Part shown: positions 15,687-23,453 of the stretch, piece after piece
Numbering within the stretch: position 1 is the stretch's first letter
Layout of the letters: each line of letters starts with the position of its first letter
The notes under the pieces: model-generated
Databases searched by the model: none
What the model saw: the letters and a program-made list of their open reading frames with translations, nothing else
Told to the model about the DNA's origin: nothing
IMG/VR virus record: IMGVR_UViG_3300021478_000008
Coordinates: 1 to 43,055 of that record
Source of the DNA: a virus
Strand: one strand, 5' to 3'
DNA: 43,055 bases
Position numbers and translations under genes: made by a program

Positions 15687-16421
15687 TCAGGCTACCTTGT
15701 CCGGGCGGCAATTCTCCGCCATCCGCACCAAGTTCTTGCGATTGAGCGAACCGAGCGGCGCCTGTCCGCTCTGCACCGTGATGTACTCGCGCAGCTGGTC
15801 GAGTGACATGGCGTCGAACTCACTGTCGTGCGCCACTTTCGCCTCCAGCTCTTTCTGCTTGCGCCGCTCATAGTCCTCTTCGAGGATGCTGTTGCGGGCC
15901 TTCAGCGCCTCCAGCTCCGCCATCATCTGCATGTTGAGCGCGGTGCCCTTGGACTGCTCGATGTATTCCAGCGCGGCGTTCTTCATGTCGCGGCCGCCGG
16001 GGCCCAGATTTTTCAGTTCAGCCCCCTCGACCGCGGCGAGCTGCTCGACCACGTAGATGTTCTGCGCCCGCAACTCGGCGCGGCGGCCTTCACTCAGGAA
16101 CGGCGCGTAGTCCAGCGGCGTCCCGCTCTTGGTTTGGGATGCCTGCGCCTTGAACTGCTGGTACTGGCGTCGAAACCGCTCGGCATAGGTGATCTGGGTC
16201 TGGCCGCCGGTGAACGGATCGTCTTTCCAATGCGACACCGCGGTCGCCGGGTAGACGCCGTAGTCCTTGGAGCCGGGGCGGCGGATCTCGACCACCTCCA
16301 TGTCGTCGAACACCGGTCGGCCTTCCGCCAGCGTCTTGGTGGGGTTCGGCACCGACTGCTGCTTGAACAGCGCCACGAGGTTGTCGTCGGGATCTTGGTT
16401 CATCGGTTGCAACATCGGCAT
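15687..16421 (-). CDS. conserved virion-cluster protein with coiled coil and HeH-like C-terminus, 244 aa
   Basis: Starts at an ATG 9 bases after CGGAG; the longer open frame runs into a hairpin. Residues 40-130 contain MEVVEIRRPGSKDYGVYPAT and a RFRRQYQQFKAQ helix. Residues 165-210 are a charged coiled coil (AELEALKARNSILEEDYERRK). The last 35 residues (SLDQLREYITVQSGQAPLGSLNRKNLVRMAE, split here only for description) look like a HeH/SAP-type helix-extended loop-helix often seen in phage head-tail proteins. Its place between capsid and adaptor fits a head-completion, decoration or assembly factor. No family name is certain. Confidence 0.65.
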   Translation of the reverse strand: MPMLQPMNQDPDDNLVALFKQQSVPNPTKTLAEGRPVFDDMEVVEIRRPGSKDYGVYPATAVSHWKDDPFTGGQTQITYAERFRRQYQQFKAQASQTKSGTPLDYAPFLSEGRRAELRAQNIYVVEQLAAVEGAELKNLGPGGRDMKNAALEYIEQSKGTALNMQMMAELEALKARNSILEEDYERRKQKELEAKVAHDSEFDAMSLDQLREYITVQSGQAPLGSLNRKNLVRMAENCRPDKVA

Positions 16422-16452
16422 TGAAACTGGCTCCGTAACCTTGGGTTGAGGA

Positions 16453-16501
16453 CCGGGTTGCCAGCGCGGAAGGATGCGAAACCTACACGCTGGCAACCCG
16501 G
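16453..16501 (-). terminator. long hairpin behind the capsid gene
   Basis: A perfect 14-bp stem (16453-16466 with 16488-16501) and 21-base loop in the gap after the capsid stop. No strong U tract follows on the leftward strand, so it may attenuate or stabilise capsid mRNA rather than end it. The next gene's ribosome site lies about 25 bases beyond. Confidence 0.6.
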
Positions 16502-16533
16502 CTACGCCGCAGTCCTGATGTGTGGTCGAGCCA

Positions 16534-17559
16534 TCAGGCCGCAGGGTTGCTGTCGTAGAACCGCCAATTGAACAGCGGATTTGTCATGGTCAGCTCGCCC
16601 ATCCAGCCGATGAACTGAGCAATCGCATCCTTGTCGATGGGCATCTGGCCTTCGCCTTCGAACAGCTTGTCGAAGTTCCTCTTGGAGTTGTAGCGGATCC
16701 GCATCGTGTCGGTATTGATGCCCAAGGTTGTGTTGGCGGGCATGTTGGATCCGATGCCGCCGTCGAGCACGATCTCGGCGCGTTTGCCCCCACCGATGTA
16801 CTCCAGCGCGGAAAAGCCGAGCTTGCCGAGCGAGGTCTCGTTGGTCTGACGCTGGATCGCCACGGTCGCCGCGTCATAGGCCGCGTAGTGCTCCGGCGAC
16901 ATGATCAAGAGATCCGCGTAGTCGCGGCCGCGGCTTTGCCGGGTCATAATCAAGTTGAGCATGGGACGGATGGTGGTCGACAACACCTGCGTGCCGATCG
17001 AGGTGAACGGCGCCGCGTTGGCGTCGTAGATCGAGGTGCGCCAGATCGTGGCACTGCCGCGATCGATGCCGCCATAAATGCCGGAGGTGTTGACGATCGG
17101 CACCGCGGTGGCGAGGCCGGTGATCTGCTTGCCGCCATTGGCGGTGCCGTCAGAATAGATGCCCGCGTCCATGGCGTCTTCGAGCGCCTTCTCGGCCGCC
17201 GACATGTAACTCTCGTAGACGTCCATCAGCTGGGCTTCGCCCTCGTTGTTGAGGATCTCCTGCATGCTGAGGATGATGGGAATGACGACCATCTTCGGAT
17301 CGAAAAACGCGTCATTGAACAGATCGATCGCCGGGTTGAGCAGCTGGTCGTAACCGCTGTACCACTGCGCCGACTGCTTGCCGATCTGCAGCGTTTGCCG
17401 GATTTTCGGCCCAGAGTAGGTTTGCCAGAGACCCTTGCGGCGCATCACCGCAAGCATCGCGTTGTTGTTGGAGACGAGGTCCTGATAACCTGACGAGCGG
17501 TCCTCGACCGCCATGCTCAGGATCTGCTGATATGCAGCATTCGAGGTGACATTGGGCAT
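16534..17559 (-). CDS. major capsid protein, 341 aa
   Basis: A phage major capsid protein of the HK97-type fold as found in podoviruses lacking a cleaved delta domain. Recognisable parts are the N-arm (YQDLVSNNNAMLAVMRRKGLWQTYSGPKIRQTL), the long spine helix region (MQEILNNEGEAQLMDVYESYMSAAEKALEDAMDAGIYSDG) and the P- and A-domain strands (ADLLIMSPEHYAAYDAA, LEYIGGGKRAEIVLDGG; LGINTDTMRIRYNSKRNFD). The C-terminus WMGELTMTNPLFNWRFYDS is typical. The ATG follows GGTGGAG with 5-base spacing, one of the best ribosome sites in the block, as expected for the most abundant protein. The scaffold gene lies immediately upstream. Confidence 0.85.
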   Translation of the reverse strand: MPNVTSNAAYQQILSMAVEDRSSGYQDLVSNNNAMLAVMRRKGLWQTYSGPKIRQTLQIGKQSAQWYSGYDQLLNPAIDLFNDAFFDPKMVVIPIILSMQEILNNEGEAQLMDVYESYMSAAEKALEDAMDAGIYSDGTANGGKQITGLATAVPIVNTSGIYGGIDRGSATIWRTSIYDANAAPFTSIGTQVLSTTIRPMLNLIMTRQSRGRDYADLLIMSPEHYAAYDAATVAIQRQTNETSLGKLGFSALEYIGGGKRAEIVLDGGIGSNMPANTTLGINTDTMRIRYNSKRNFDKLFEGEGQMPIDKDAIAQFIGWMGELTMTNPLFNWRFYDSNPAA

Positions 17560-17583
17560 GATGCTCCACCGGAGGAAAAGGGG

Positions 17584-18837
17584 TCAGATCAGCGAGCCGT
17601 TCAGCTGCCGGATGGCGCGCTGGACCGCCTCGCGCGGAGACCTGCTCGGTTCTCGGGGCCGCGATGTCCCGTTTGAGGGGCCTGCATCGGGAGCGCCGTA
17701 GATCGATCGGTCGACGGGTCGGGTCTGAGCCGGTGGGTTGCGGGTCTGAGCCGCGTGGGTGGCTGGCCGGAGCAAGTCAGCCCTCTGGTACGCTGTAGGG
17801 AGGTCGTAGCCGGACTTCAGCTCGATCTCGATCAGGTCTCCTAGTTCGTCAAACCGCGGGTGGCTGTCGGCAAACTGGTCGACGGCTGAGCGCGTGTAGG
17901 TGAACTGCTGTTGAGTATGCATCTGATTGACGGTCTGCTTCAAGCCGCTGATTTCCCGGTGCAGGGAACCAATCTGCTGGCTGGCCGCCGACTGGGCATT
18001 GCCCTGCTGCAGCTGTTGCAGCTGCTCCGGCGTACGCGACAACACGAAATAGGAGATATCGCGCAGCCCGATGCGCTGGCCGGTCTGGGGGTCGACAATG
18101 CCAAGATTGTTGACGATCTGGTCCAGCCCCGCGACCGGATCAGCGCGCAGCTTGTTCTCCATGGTGACGTAGGAGGTCAGCGCCCGCTGCAGGGTGGTCT
18201 GGTGCTTGGCGGCCAAGTTCTGGAACGGCCGGATCGAGTTCATCACCTCGTGGTCGCCGCGATACTGCTGGTAGGCGTTGGAAAACTCCTGCTGCATGCG
18301 GTGCACTTCGCCGCGCACGCTCTCCGGCGCGGCATGCCACTCGGCTTTCGCCCGCTCGGCCATCCGCGGCGGCGGATCCCGGAACGGCGCGTGGCTGGGC
18401 AACGGATTGACGCTTTGGGCGTTTTGGGCGTTCCGGGTTTGATCCGGTTGGTAACTTAAATTCGGTTTCCCGCTCTGTTCTCGTGGCGCGAACTGGCCGC
18501 GATCGCCGCGCGGCTGGTCCGACGGTCGCTTGCGCAGGTCGATGCGCTCCTGCGGCGTCTCCTCCGGCGGCTGGTTGTGGCCCATCTTGGCCTCAGCAGC
18601 CTTCGGCTGCGGCCGCTCCACCGGTTTCGCCGGTTTTGGTTGGGGATTGCTGGCCTTGTCGAAGGCGCGCTGGATGGCGTTGCGACGGCCCTCGGCCGGG
18701 CTCTCGGTGGACGGCGTCTGCGGCCCGATCGGGTTAGGGACGTTAACCGGGTTCGGGTTGATCGGAACTTCAGCGGCAGGCGGCGCGGCCTGTGGCGCCG
18801 GGCTCGGCGCGGCCGCTGGAATACTGGTGTCTGACAT
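17584..18837 (-). CDS. probable scaffolding protein, 417 aa
   Basis: Lies directly upstream of the capsid gene and 24 bases from it, the usual place of a scaffold. The first 160 residues are Pro/Ala/Gln-rich and charged, probably disordered. Residues about 160-300 are mainly helical (RGEVHRMQQEFSNAYQQYRG, TTLQRALTSYVTMENKLRADP, then a VDPQTGQRIGLRDISYFVLSR segment). Residues 280-320 form a probable coiled coil (GSLHREISGLKQTVNQM), and the C-terminus is basic (RSPREAVQRAIRQLNG), as expected for a capsid-binding tail. The family is assigned from composition and context rather than a motif. Confidence 0.72.
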   Translation of the reverse strand: MSDTSIPAAAPSPAPQAAPPAAEVPINPNPVNVPNPIGPQTPSTESPAEGRRNAIQRAFDKASNPQPKPAKPVERPQPKAAEAKMGHNQPPEETPQERIDLRKRPSDQPRGDRGQFAPREQSGKPNLSYQPDQTRNAQNAQSVNPLPSHAPFRDPPPRMAERAKAEWHAAPESVRGEVHRMQQEFSNAYQQYRGDHEVMNSIRPFQNLAAKHQTTLQRALTSYVTMENKLRADPVAGLDQIVNNLGIVDPQTGQRIGLRDISYFVLSRTPEQLQQLQQGNAQSAASQQIGSLHREISGLKQTVNQMHTQQQFTYTRSAVDQFADSHPRFDELGDLIEIELKSGYDLPTAYQRADLLRPATHAAQTRNPPAQTRPVDRSIYGAPDAGPSNGTSRPREPSRSPREAVQRAIRQLNGSLI

Positions 18838-18847
18838 GGTGCGCTAC

Positions 18848-19171
18848 TTACGGACCTCTCGTCCGTACCCCTGATCGGTATTGCGCAAGGGCTTTCTGGA
18901 TAGATCGCCGTCGCGCCTCGTTCGCACCCTTCTCAGACGACGCCCTGACCTTGGGCGGCAGCTTCTCGTTACCCACCTCGGTCAGGCCCAGCGCGCGGCC
19001 CACCGCGCGGAATGCCCGTTTCGAGGTATAAAACCGACCATCCACCTGCTCGGTCGGCTCCATGGTGTCGCTGATCACATACGGCAACGACAGATCCGAT
19101 CGCGCCGGTTTTGTGACGGCCCGCTTAATCCGCCATTTACCGGGCTCAACCTCCTCCAGCTCGACGCTCAC
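18848..19171 (-). CDS. conserved hypothetical protein, 107 aa
   Basis: Starts at a GTG that overlaps the upstream stop as GTGA. The middle (YVISDTMEPTEQVDGRFYTSKRAFRAVGRALGLTEVGNEK) is of a kind widely seen in phage genomes beside scaffold genes, with conserved DGRFYTSKxAFR wording, followed by a basic helix (EARRRSIQKALAQYRSG). It ends 10 bases before the scaffold gene. The role is unknown; the position between portal and scaffold suggests an assembly-related or virion-associated protein. Confidence 0.7.
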   Translation of the reverse strand: MSVELEEVEPGKWRIKRAVTKPARSDLSLPYVISDTMEPTEQVDGRFYTSKRAFRAVGRALGLTEVGNEKLPPKVRASSEKGANEARRRSIQKALAQYRSGVRTRGP

Positions 19172-19347
19172 GGCGGCGGCACCACGTAGCTGACCGTGAC
19201 GCCTGCGGCCGGGGACGTGACCTTGGTCACCCGCAAGCCGATGCCGCTGGCTGCCTCGCTGACCGGCAGGCCAAGGCCGGGCTTGGTCGCGGTCATGTCG
19301 ACCACCGGCAGGCCGCCCGCGGCGACGGTGACAACGGCTTTGGCCAT
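19168..19347 (-). CDS. small beta-rich protein, 59 aa
   Basis: Not long, but has the strongest ribosome site in this neighbourhood (GAGGAGGGCACT before ATG). The sequence MAKAVVTVAAGGLPVVDM...GLRVTKVTSPAAGVTVSYVV is composed of Val/Thr/Gly strands with little else and could be a small trimeric decoration or fibre fragment. Its stop overlaps the GTG start of the 107-aa gene. No family is recognised; beta-rich composition links it with the TIG-domain proteins just upstream. Confidence 0.65.
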   Translation of the reverse strand: MAKAVVTVAAGGLPVVDMTATKPGLGLPVSEAASGIGLRVTKVTSPAAGVTVSYVVPPP

Positions 19348-19362
19348 AGTGCCCTCCTCAAT

Positions 19363-19383
19363 TGCAATTCAACTGCAATTCAA
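19363..19383. repeat. short direct repeat, TGCAATTCAA twice
   Basis: TGCAATTCAA occurs at 19363-19372 and again at 19374-19383, in the AT-rich gap before the 59-aa gene and overlapping the stop of the TIG-domain gene. It may be part of a leftward internal promoter or a regulator site; nothing else is visible. Confidence 0.5.
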
Positions 19384-19796
19384 TGCATTGGCGTGAACAC
19401 GTCGCGCTGTCGCGTTATTCGCGTCGCGGTCACCGTGAACATCATCGCCGGGGACGCCGTGAACGGCCCCAGCGCCACCGTGACCGGGTAGCCGCGGGCG
19501 TCGACAAATGCGGCGGGATTAAGATCGAGCGTCAACTCGGTGTCGGACACGAATGTCGTCACCGACGGCACCTCGTCGAACACGATCAGGGTGTCGGTGG
19601 TGAAGTCGGTGCCGGTCACATGCAAGGTCAGCGGCGCGTCGCCGATCGCGCAGCCGGTTGGATCCATCCCGGTGGCGCGCGGCGGGTTCAGCTCGCCGTC
19701 GACGCCGTCACCCGGCGCCGGGGGCTCGTTGATGGAAGCTGGCTCCAGCATGGTCAGCCGCGAGTTGCCGGGCTCGTTGATGCTCTCGACGCTCAT
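19380..19796 (-). CDS. TIG/IPT-domain protein, 138 aa
   Basis: Residues about 50-130 form an immunoglobulin-like TIG/IPT fold: DAPLTLHVTGTDFTTDTLIVFD, then VTTFVSDTELTLDLNPAAF and GYPVTVALGPF...FTVT, the usual strand order with the conserved G-T-x-F and V-x-S/T-D-T-x-L pattern. Such domains occur on capsid decoration or tail proteins that bind surface sugars. Residues 1-45 are polar and Pro-rich. The protein resembles the C-terminal domain of the 236-aa protein two genes upstream, so the pair may have arisen by duplication. Leftward operon between portal and scaffold. Confidence 0.72.
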   Translation of the reverse strand: MSVESINEPGNSRLTMLEPASINEPPAPGDGVDGELNPPRATGMDPTGCAIGDAPLTLHVTGTDFTTDTLIVFDEVPSVTTFVSDTELTLDLNPAAFVDARGYPVTVALGPFTASPAMMFTVTATRITRQRDVFTPMH

Positions 19797-19799
19797 GCT

Positions 19800-20003
19800 T
19801 CACCTCCAAATATACCGACGTTTATTCGTCGGTTCCAATTCCGTCGGTAGCCCCAATGCCGCGTCGATGCTGTCAAATTCACCGCGGAAGTAGGCCCGCG
19901 CGCTCTCAATGAACCATCGCATCTCGCGCGTGGCCTTCTCCGGCCGAGCCGCCAGATAGCGCTCCAAGCTGTCGACCAGATCATGCAGCTTCTGGTCGCT
20001 CAC
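19800..20003 (-). CDS. small helical protein, 67 aa
   Basis: A charged protein (SDQKLHDLVDSLERYLAARPEKATREMRWFIESARAYF...) likely made of two or three helices, with no recognised family. The GTG at 20003 makes a GTGA overlap with the stop of the 236-aa TIG protein; an ATG at 20015 gives four extra residues and cannot be excluded because neither has a clear ribosome site. It sits between the two TIG-domain genes. Confidence 0.6.
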   Translation of the reverse strand: MSDQKLHDLVDSLERYLAARPEKATREMRWFIESARAYFRGEFDSIDAALGLPTELEPTNKRRYIWR

Positions 20004-20710
20004 GTGATGGTCCACGTCTGCGGCGCGGTGGTGACGACGCCGCCGGTGACCACCGTGACCGCGGGCGTGCCCGCTGCGGCGGGCGGCGTCGCCAGACAGG
20101 TCAGCGAGGTCGAGCTGACGTAGGTGGTGGCCTGCGGCACGCCGCCGATCACGATCTTGGACTGCGGCGTAAAGCCGACGCCGGTCGCGGTCAGGGTAAT
20201 CGCCGCGCTGCCGTGCACGCTGGTGGTCGGCGCGATCGATGCCAAGGTCGGGTTGGTCGCGGGTGACAGGCTGGAGGCGTGGCTCTGGTTCGGGCCCGCC
20301 AAGATCGAAGCCGCGGTGGCGTTCGGCCCGGTGCCCACCGTCTTGAGCGGGATCGGCGCCAATACGTTGGGATTGTAACTTTGCGTGAACACCGTCTCGG
20401 TGCCGAGACCCTCAGGCGTGACGCTGGTTTGTCCCGTGGTGTCCTGCACCAGCGCGTGGGCAGCTGCGAACGCCGTCACGGTGCCGACCGGCGCCGGGGG
20501 TGTGGTGCCTGCGGTGCCGCCACCCTCGTTGAGGCTCATCAGCGGCGGGGTATTAACGACACCGTCATCAAACACCGGCGGCGCGGTCGGCGGCGGACCA
20601 TACACCGCCGCGAGGTAGTTCTTCGGGTTCGGCGGCGTCTGCCCGATGCTCGACAGGTTGGTCGGCGGTGTCGGGTTCTCAGGCGTGACGGTCAGTGCGC
20701 TCTGGGCCAT
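20000..20710 (-). CDS. TIG/IPT-domain protein with Pro-rich N-terminus, 236 aa
   Basis: Residues 1-100 are Pro/Thr/Ala-rich, likely an extended stalk. Residues about 150-236 form a TIG/IPT Ig-like domain: LASIAPTTSVHGSAAITLTATG, then GFTPQSKIVIGGVPQATTYVS, then STSLTCLATPPAAAGTPAVTVVTGG and a closing strand. Placement between portal and capsid suggests a head decoration or head fibre rather than tail protein. The strand pattern repeats in the 138-aa protein downstream. No signal peptide. It ends with a GTGA overlap into the next gene. Confidence 0.7.
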   Translation of the reverse strand: MAQSALTVTPENPTPPTNLSSIGQTPPNPKNYLAAVYGPPPTAPPVFDDGVVNTPPLMSLNEGGGTAGTTPPAPVGTVTAFAAAHALVQDTTGQTSVTPEGLGTETVFTQSYNPNVLAPIPLKTVGTGPNATAASILAGPNQSHASSLSPATNPTLASIAPTTSVHGSAAITLTATGVGFTPQSKIVIGGVPQATTYVSSTSLTCLATPPAAAGTPAVTVVTGGVVTTAPQTWTIT

Positions 20711-20713
20711 GGT

Positions 20714-22381
20714 CTACTCCTGTGGTTGATAACGGTCTTGCGCGGCGAGCGCGCCCATGCCGAGGGCACCGGCGACGCCGTACATCGGGATCTCCTTCAG
20801 CACCACGCCACGCCTGAAGATCTCGTCGCGCGGCATCCCGGTCAGACGATGCGTGGTCTCGATCGAACGGTTGATGTGGTTGATCATCGGGCCTTCGTAG
20901 TCGAACAGCTTGCCCGCGGCCTCGGTCTTGCCGCCCTTCAATCCCGCCCATCCGATGTCCTGAAAACCGCGCGGATCGACCCCGGCCTTGGCCGCCTCCT
21001 CGCGCACAACGCGCGTCGCCGGGCCGTACCACTCCGGCAACCCGACCGACGGCTTGGTGGTCGGTGGCCGAAGCGCGCCATACATCTGTTCGTCGATCGT
21101 CGCAGCGTTCTTGTTGCCTTGGAACGCGCTGGAGAAATCGTATCGTTTCGGGTTCTGCGCCGGATCGAACCCGGTCATGCCTGCGTCGATATATTTTTGC
21201 GCCTGCGCAATGTTGCCGGAGGCGTAGCGACCGCCGATCGGGAACGGCAGCTGATAACTGCGCTCGGGCATTCGCGCGCCCTGCTTGGCCATCACGTTGG
21301 CATATTGCGACATCAGGTAGTTGTCGTAGGGGTTCGCCCCGCCGGTGGTCGCCGCCATCATGTCGCCGAACTCACGCTTGAACGCGTCGCGACCGGCCTG
21401 TGGCCCGAGCACGTCCGTGTAGCCATGTTCGAGCTGACCCATGTGATACCAGTTGGCGCTGTCGGGGACAGTCTGGCCCTTGACGTAGCCCGCCTGCAGC
21501 TTGGCGCGGTTCTCCGGCGTGCCGTACTTCGCGAACCATTCCGCATCGGTCTTAGCCGTCGCAGGCGCCGCCTCGACGCCGGTGTCGGCGAACGGTCCAT
21601 AGTGCTTCGGGTCGACATCGAACCGTTTGGCCGGGTCGAAATACGGCTCGTAGCCGTGCACATCCATGTCCTTCTGGATGATGTTGCGGTCCTTCTGAAA
21701 CTGCTCAACCTCGGGTGTCAGCTTCTTTTCGAGGAAGAACCCCGGCTCCGCGTCTTTCGCCAGCGCTTCTTCCATCGTGCTGTACGGCACCGAGCCGCCC
21801 GACTTTTTCAAGAACGCGCCGGGCTTGTCCGGGTCCGGCAGCTTCCACATCAGATCGGGCGGGCCAGTCGGCGGGTACTGCTCGGCATATTGCGGGTACT
21901 TGCCCTGCAGCGCTTGCGCCTTGGCCCGCGCGCGCAACTGTGAAGGGTTCAGCGCCTCGGGTGCTCCGAGCACTTCTCCCATCTTCAAGCCGCCGCCTGA
22001 AAACGCCATCGCATTGCTGGTGGCGTCGGCGAGATCCTGCTGGGTGATGTTCACCAGCGGGCTCGCGGTCCGATACAGCACCGGCGAGTTGGGATCGCGC
22101 GGTTGCGGCGTCGTCAGTGCGGTGACGGCGTTATTGGCCCACGGCAGACCCGGCGACACCTGCGGCCCCGACGGGATCAGCGGCGCGCCGACGTCCGGCA
22201 GCTCCGCTGCTGGACGATAACGGGCCTGAACGTCAGCGGCATCCTGCAGCCAGCGCGCGTCGACCGGCGGCACGGCTCTCGGATAGTTGGGCTGGATTGA
22301 CATGTTGCTGGCGGTCGGATAGCGCGACGGCTGCTCGTCATCATACTCGTCGCTGCGCGCCAGATCGCCGATCGGGGTCAT
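20714..22381 (-). CDS. large hypothetical virion-cluster protein, 555 aa
   Basis: An unrecognised protein in the head region. The ATG at 22381 overlaps the upstream stop (ATGA). Residues 1-115 are Pro-rich, then a helical and polar domain follows with distinctive stretches such as NWYHMGQLEHGYTDVLG, FGDMMAATTGGANPYDNYLM and ATRVVREEAAKAGVDPRGFQD. The last 30 residues are hydrophobic and Gly/Ala-rich (VAGALGMGALAAQDRY), which could insert in a membrane. Conserved Trp, His and Asp clusters would suit an enzyme or a DNA-binding role, but no known catalytic motif is present. It is the second largest protein between portal and capsid and deserves a structure-based search. Confidence 0.65.
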   Translation of the reverse strand: MTPIGDLARSDEYDDEQPSRYPTASNMSIQPNYPRAVPPVDARWLQDAADVQARYRPAAELPDVGAPLIPSGPQVSPGLPWANNAVTALTTPQPRDPNSPVLYRTASPLVNITQQDLADATSNAMAFSGGGLKMGEVLGAPEALNPSQLRARAKAQALQGKYPQYAEQYPPTGPPDLMWKLPDPDKPGAFLKKSGGSVPYSTMEEALAKDAEPGFFLEKKLTPEVEQFQKDRNIIQKDMDVHGYEPYFDPAKRFDVDPKHYGPFADTGVEAAPATAKTDAEWFAKYGTPENRAKLQAGYVKGQTVPDSANWYHMGQLEHGYTDVLGPQAGRDAFKREFGDMMAATTGGANPYDNYLMSQYANVMAKQGARMPERSYQLPFPIGGRYASGNIAQAQKYIDAGMTGFDPAQNPKRYDFSSAFQGNKNAATIDEQMYGALRPPTTKPSVGLPEWYGPATRVVREEAAKAGVDPRGFQDIGWAGLKGGKTEAAGKLFDYEGPMINHINRSIETTHRLTGMPRDEIFRRGVVLKEIPMYGVAGALGMGALAAQDRYQPQE

Positions 22382-22737
22382 GCCCGCCTCCCGAACAAAG
22401 AGGTATCCCACGGCACCATGTCGGGAGTGACGGCATTGGGATCATTGGTCGGTGTGATCCCGAGTACCGCCGACGGCGGCGGCTCCAGCCGCGGGTCAAT
22501 CTCCGGCCCGATGAACGGCTGCCGTTGCCTGCGCGCGAGGCGTTCATCCATTCCCGGCGTATCCTCGCGGTACGGTGCAGCTCCCGGCGCACGAAAGTCA
22601 TCCAGATAAATCCCGCGCTTGGCCAACGTCTCCGCATTGCCCAGCGGCTGAACCGGCGGCTGGGCCGGGGCTTGCAGCCCTTCCCACGGCGCCGTCAGTC
22701 GCGTGATCACACTGCTGATACGATCGCGCCAATCCAT
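22378..22737 (-). CDS. hypothetical protein, 119 aa
   Basis: Pro- and Arg-rich (RISSVITRLTAPWEGLQAPAQ, then YLDDFRAPGAAPYREDTPGMDERLARRQRQ), probably disordered apart from an N-terminal helix. Its ATG overlaps the TAA of the gene above by one base (TAATG) and its stop overlaps the next start by ATGA, so it is a tightly coupled member of the head operon. Function is unknown. Confidence 0.65.
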   Translation of the reverse strand: MDWRDRISSVITRLTAPWEGLQAPAQPPVQPLGNAETLAKRGIYLDDFRAPGAAPYREDTPGMDERLARRQRQPFIGPEIDPRLEPPPSAVLGITPTNDPNAVTPDMVPWDTSLFGRRA

Positions 22738-22907
22738 TAGTCGTCCTTGATGGCTTTGGTGAAGTTCTCGATCACGTCATCGTCCATCGCGTTGGTGACC
22801 TCGCGATGCGTCGGCACGCGGCCGAGCTGACGCTTCAGCCGGTCATAGGTTTGCTCATAGCGCACCAGCTCGCCGTGCTCGGCCATCCACTCCTTGGTTC
22901 GGTCCAT
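22737..22907 (-). CDS. small helical protein, 56 aa
   Basis: A charged helical protein (MDRTKEWMAEHGELVRYEQT, then RLKRQLGRVPTHREVTNAMDDD) resembling a short helix-turn unit of the kind seen in small head-completion or assembly factors. The start overlaps the upstream stop as TGATG and the stop overlaps the next start as TAATG, which supports it as a real gene despite its size. No family is recognised. Confidence 0.65.
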   Translation of the reverse strand: MDRTKEWMAEHGELVRYEQTYDRLKRQLGRVPTHREVTNAMDDDVIENFTKAIKDD

Positions 22908-23452
22908 CAGTAGCTCCCTATCCCGCCCTCGCCAGTCGAGCCGACACCGCCCTCGCTGCCGCCTTGGGTACCATCACCCGTGTCACCATCCGCCGCCGCT
23001 GCTGCCGCGACCGCGGCCGCCTCGGCCGGGCCCGTAATGCCGTAGCCGTAGCCGCCCAGATTAGCGGTCGCGCCGGGGTCACCAGCAAAGCCGGGCGGGC
23101 CCGGCGCATCCGCGCCCGACAGCCCGACGGTGCCGAAACCGTAGCCGAGCGCGGAAAAGCCCTGCGACACCGCATCATTGGCGGTGATGCCCGGCGTGGG
23201 CGCGGTATCGGTGGCGATCCCCATCATGGGGTTCGCCTGCTGTGGCCCGACCACGCTGTTGACCGCACCGATCGCGGTATCGATCCCCGACAGCGGCGAA
23301 GCCTGATAACCCATCTGGTCGAAGGCGTCGTCAATCGCCTGCTGCGGCGTGGCAAACTGCGCCTGTGGCGGACCAAACACCGCCGAGACCGGCCCGGTCG
23401 GCGGCGCAGGTGCCACCGGTGCTGCTGGTGCTAGGCCGCCATAGCCCGGCAT
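22907..23452 (-). CDS. low-complexity Gly/Ala/Pro-rich protein, 181 aa
   Basis: The first third is Pro/Ala-rich, with one ordinary helix (TPQQAIDDAFDQMGYQASPL). Residues 95-150 contain Gly-rich units (GYGFGTVGLSGADAPG, GGYGYGITG), then polyalanine and an acidic Gly tail (DGDTGDGTQGGSEGG). The same arrangement ends the 700-aa protein at 11156-13258, so the two share a tail by duplication or convergence. It directly follows the portal gene. Probably virion-associated. Confidence 0.6.
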   Translation of the reverse strand: MPGYGGLAPAAPVAPAPPTGPVSAVFGPPQAQFATPQQAIDDAFDQMGYQASPLSGIDTAIGAVNSVVGPQQANPMMGIATDTAPTPGITANDAVSQGFSALGYGFGTVGLSGADAPGPPGFAGDPGATANLGGYGYGITGPAEAAAVAAAAAADGDTGDGTQGGSEGGVGSTGEGGIGSY

Positions 23453-23453
23453 T

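Noticed and set aside
20279-21943. Open frame of 554 codons on the plus strand
   Set aside because: Arg-rich composition typical of shadows; antisense to the coupled leftward genes at 20000-22381.
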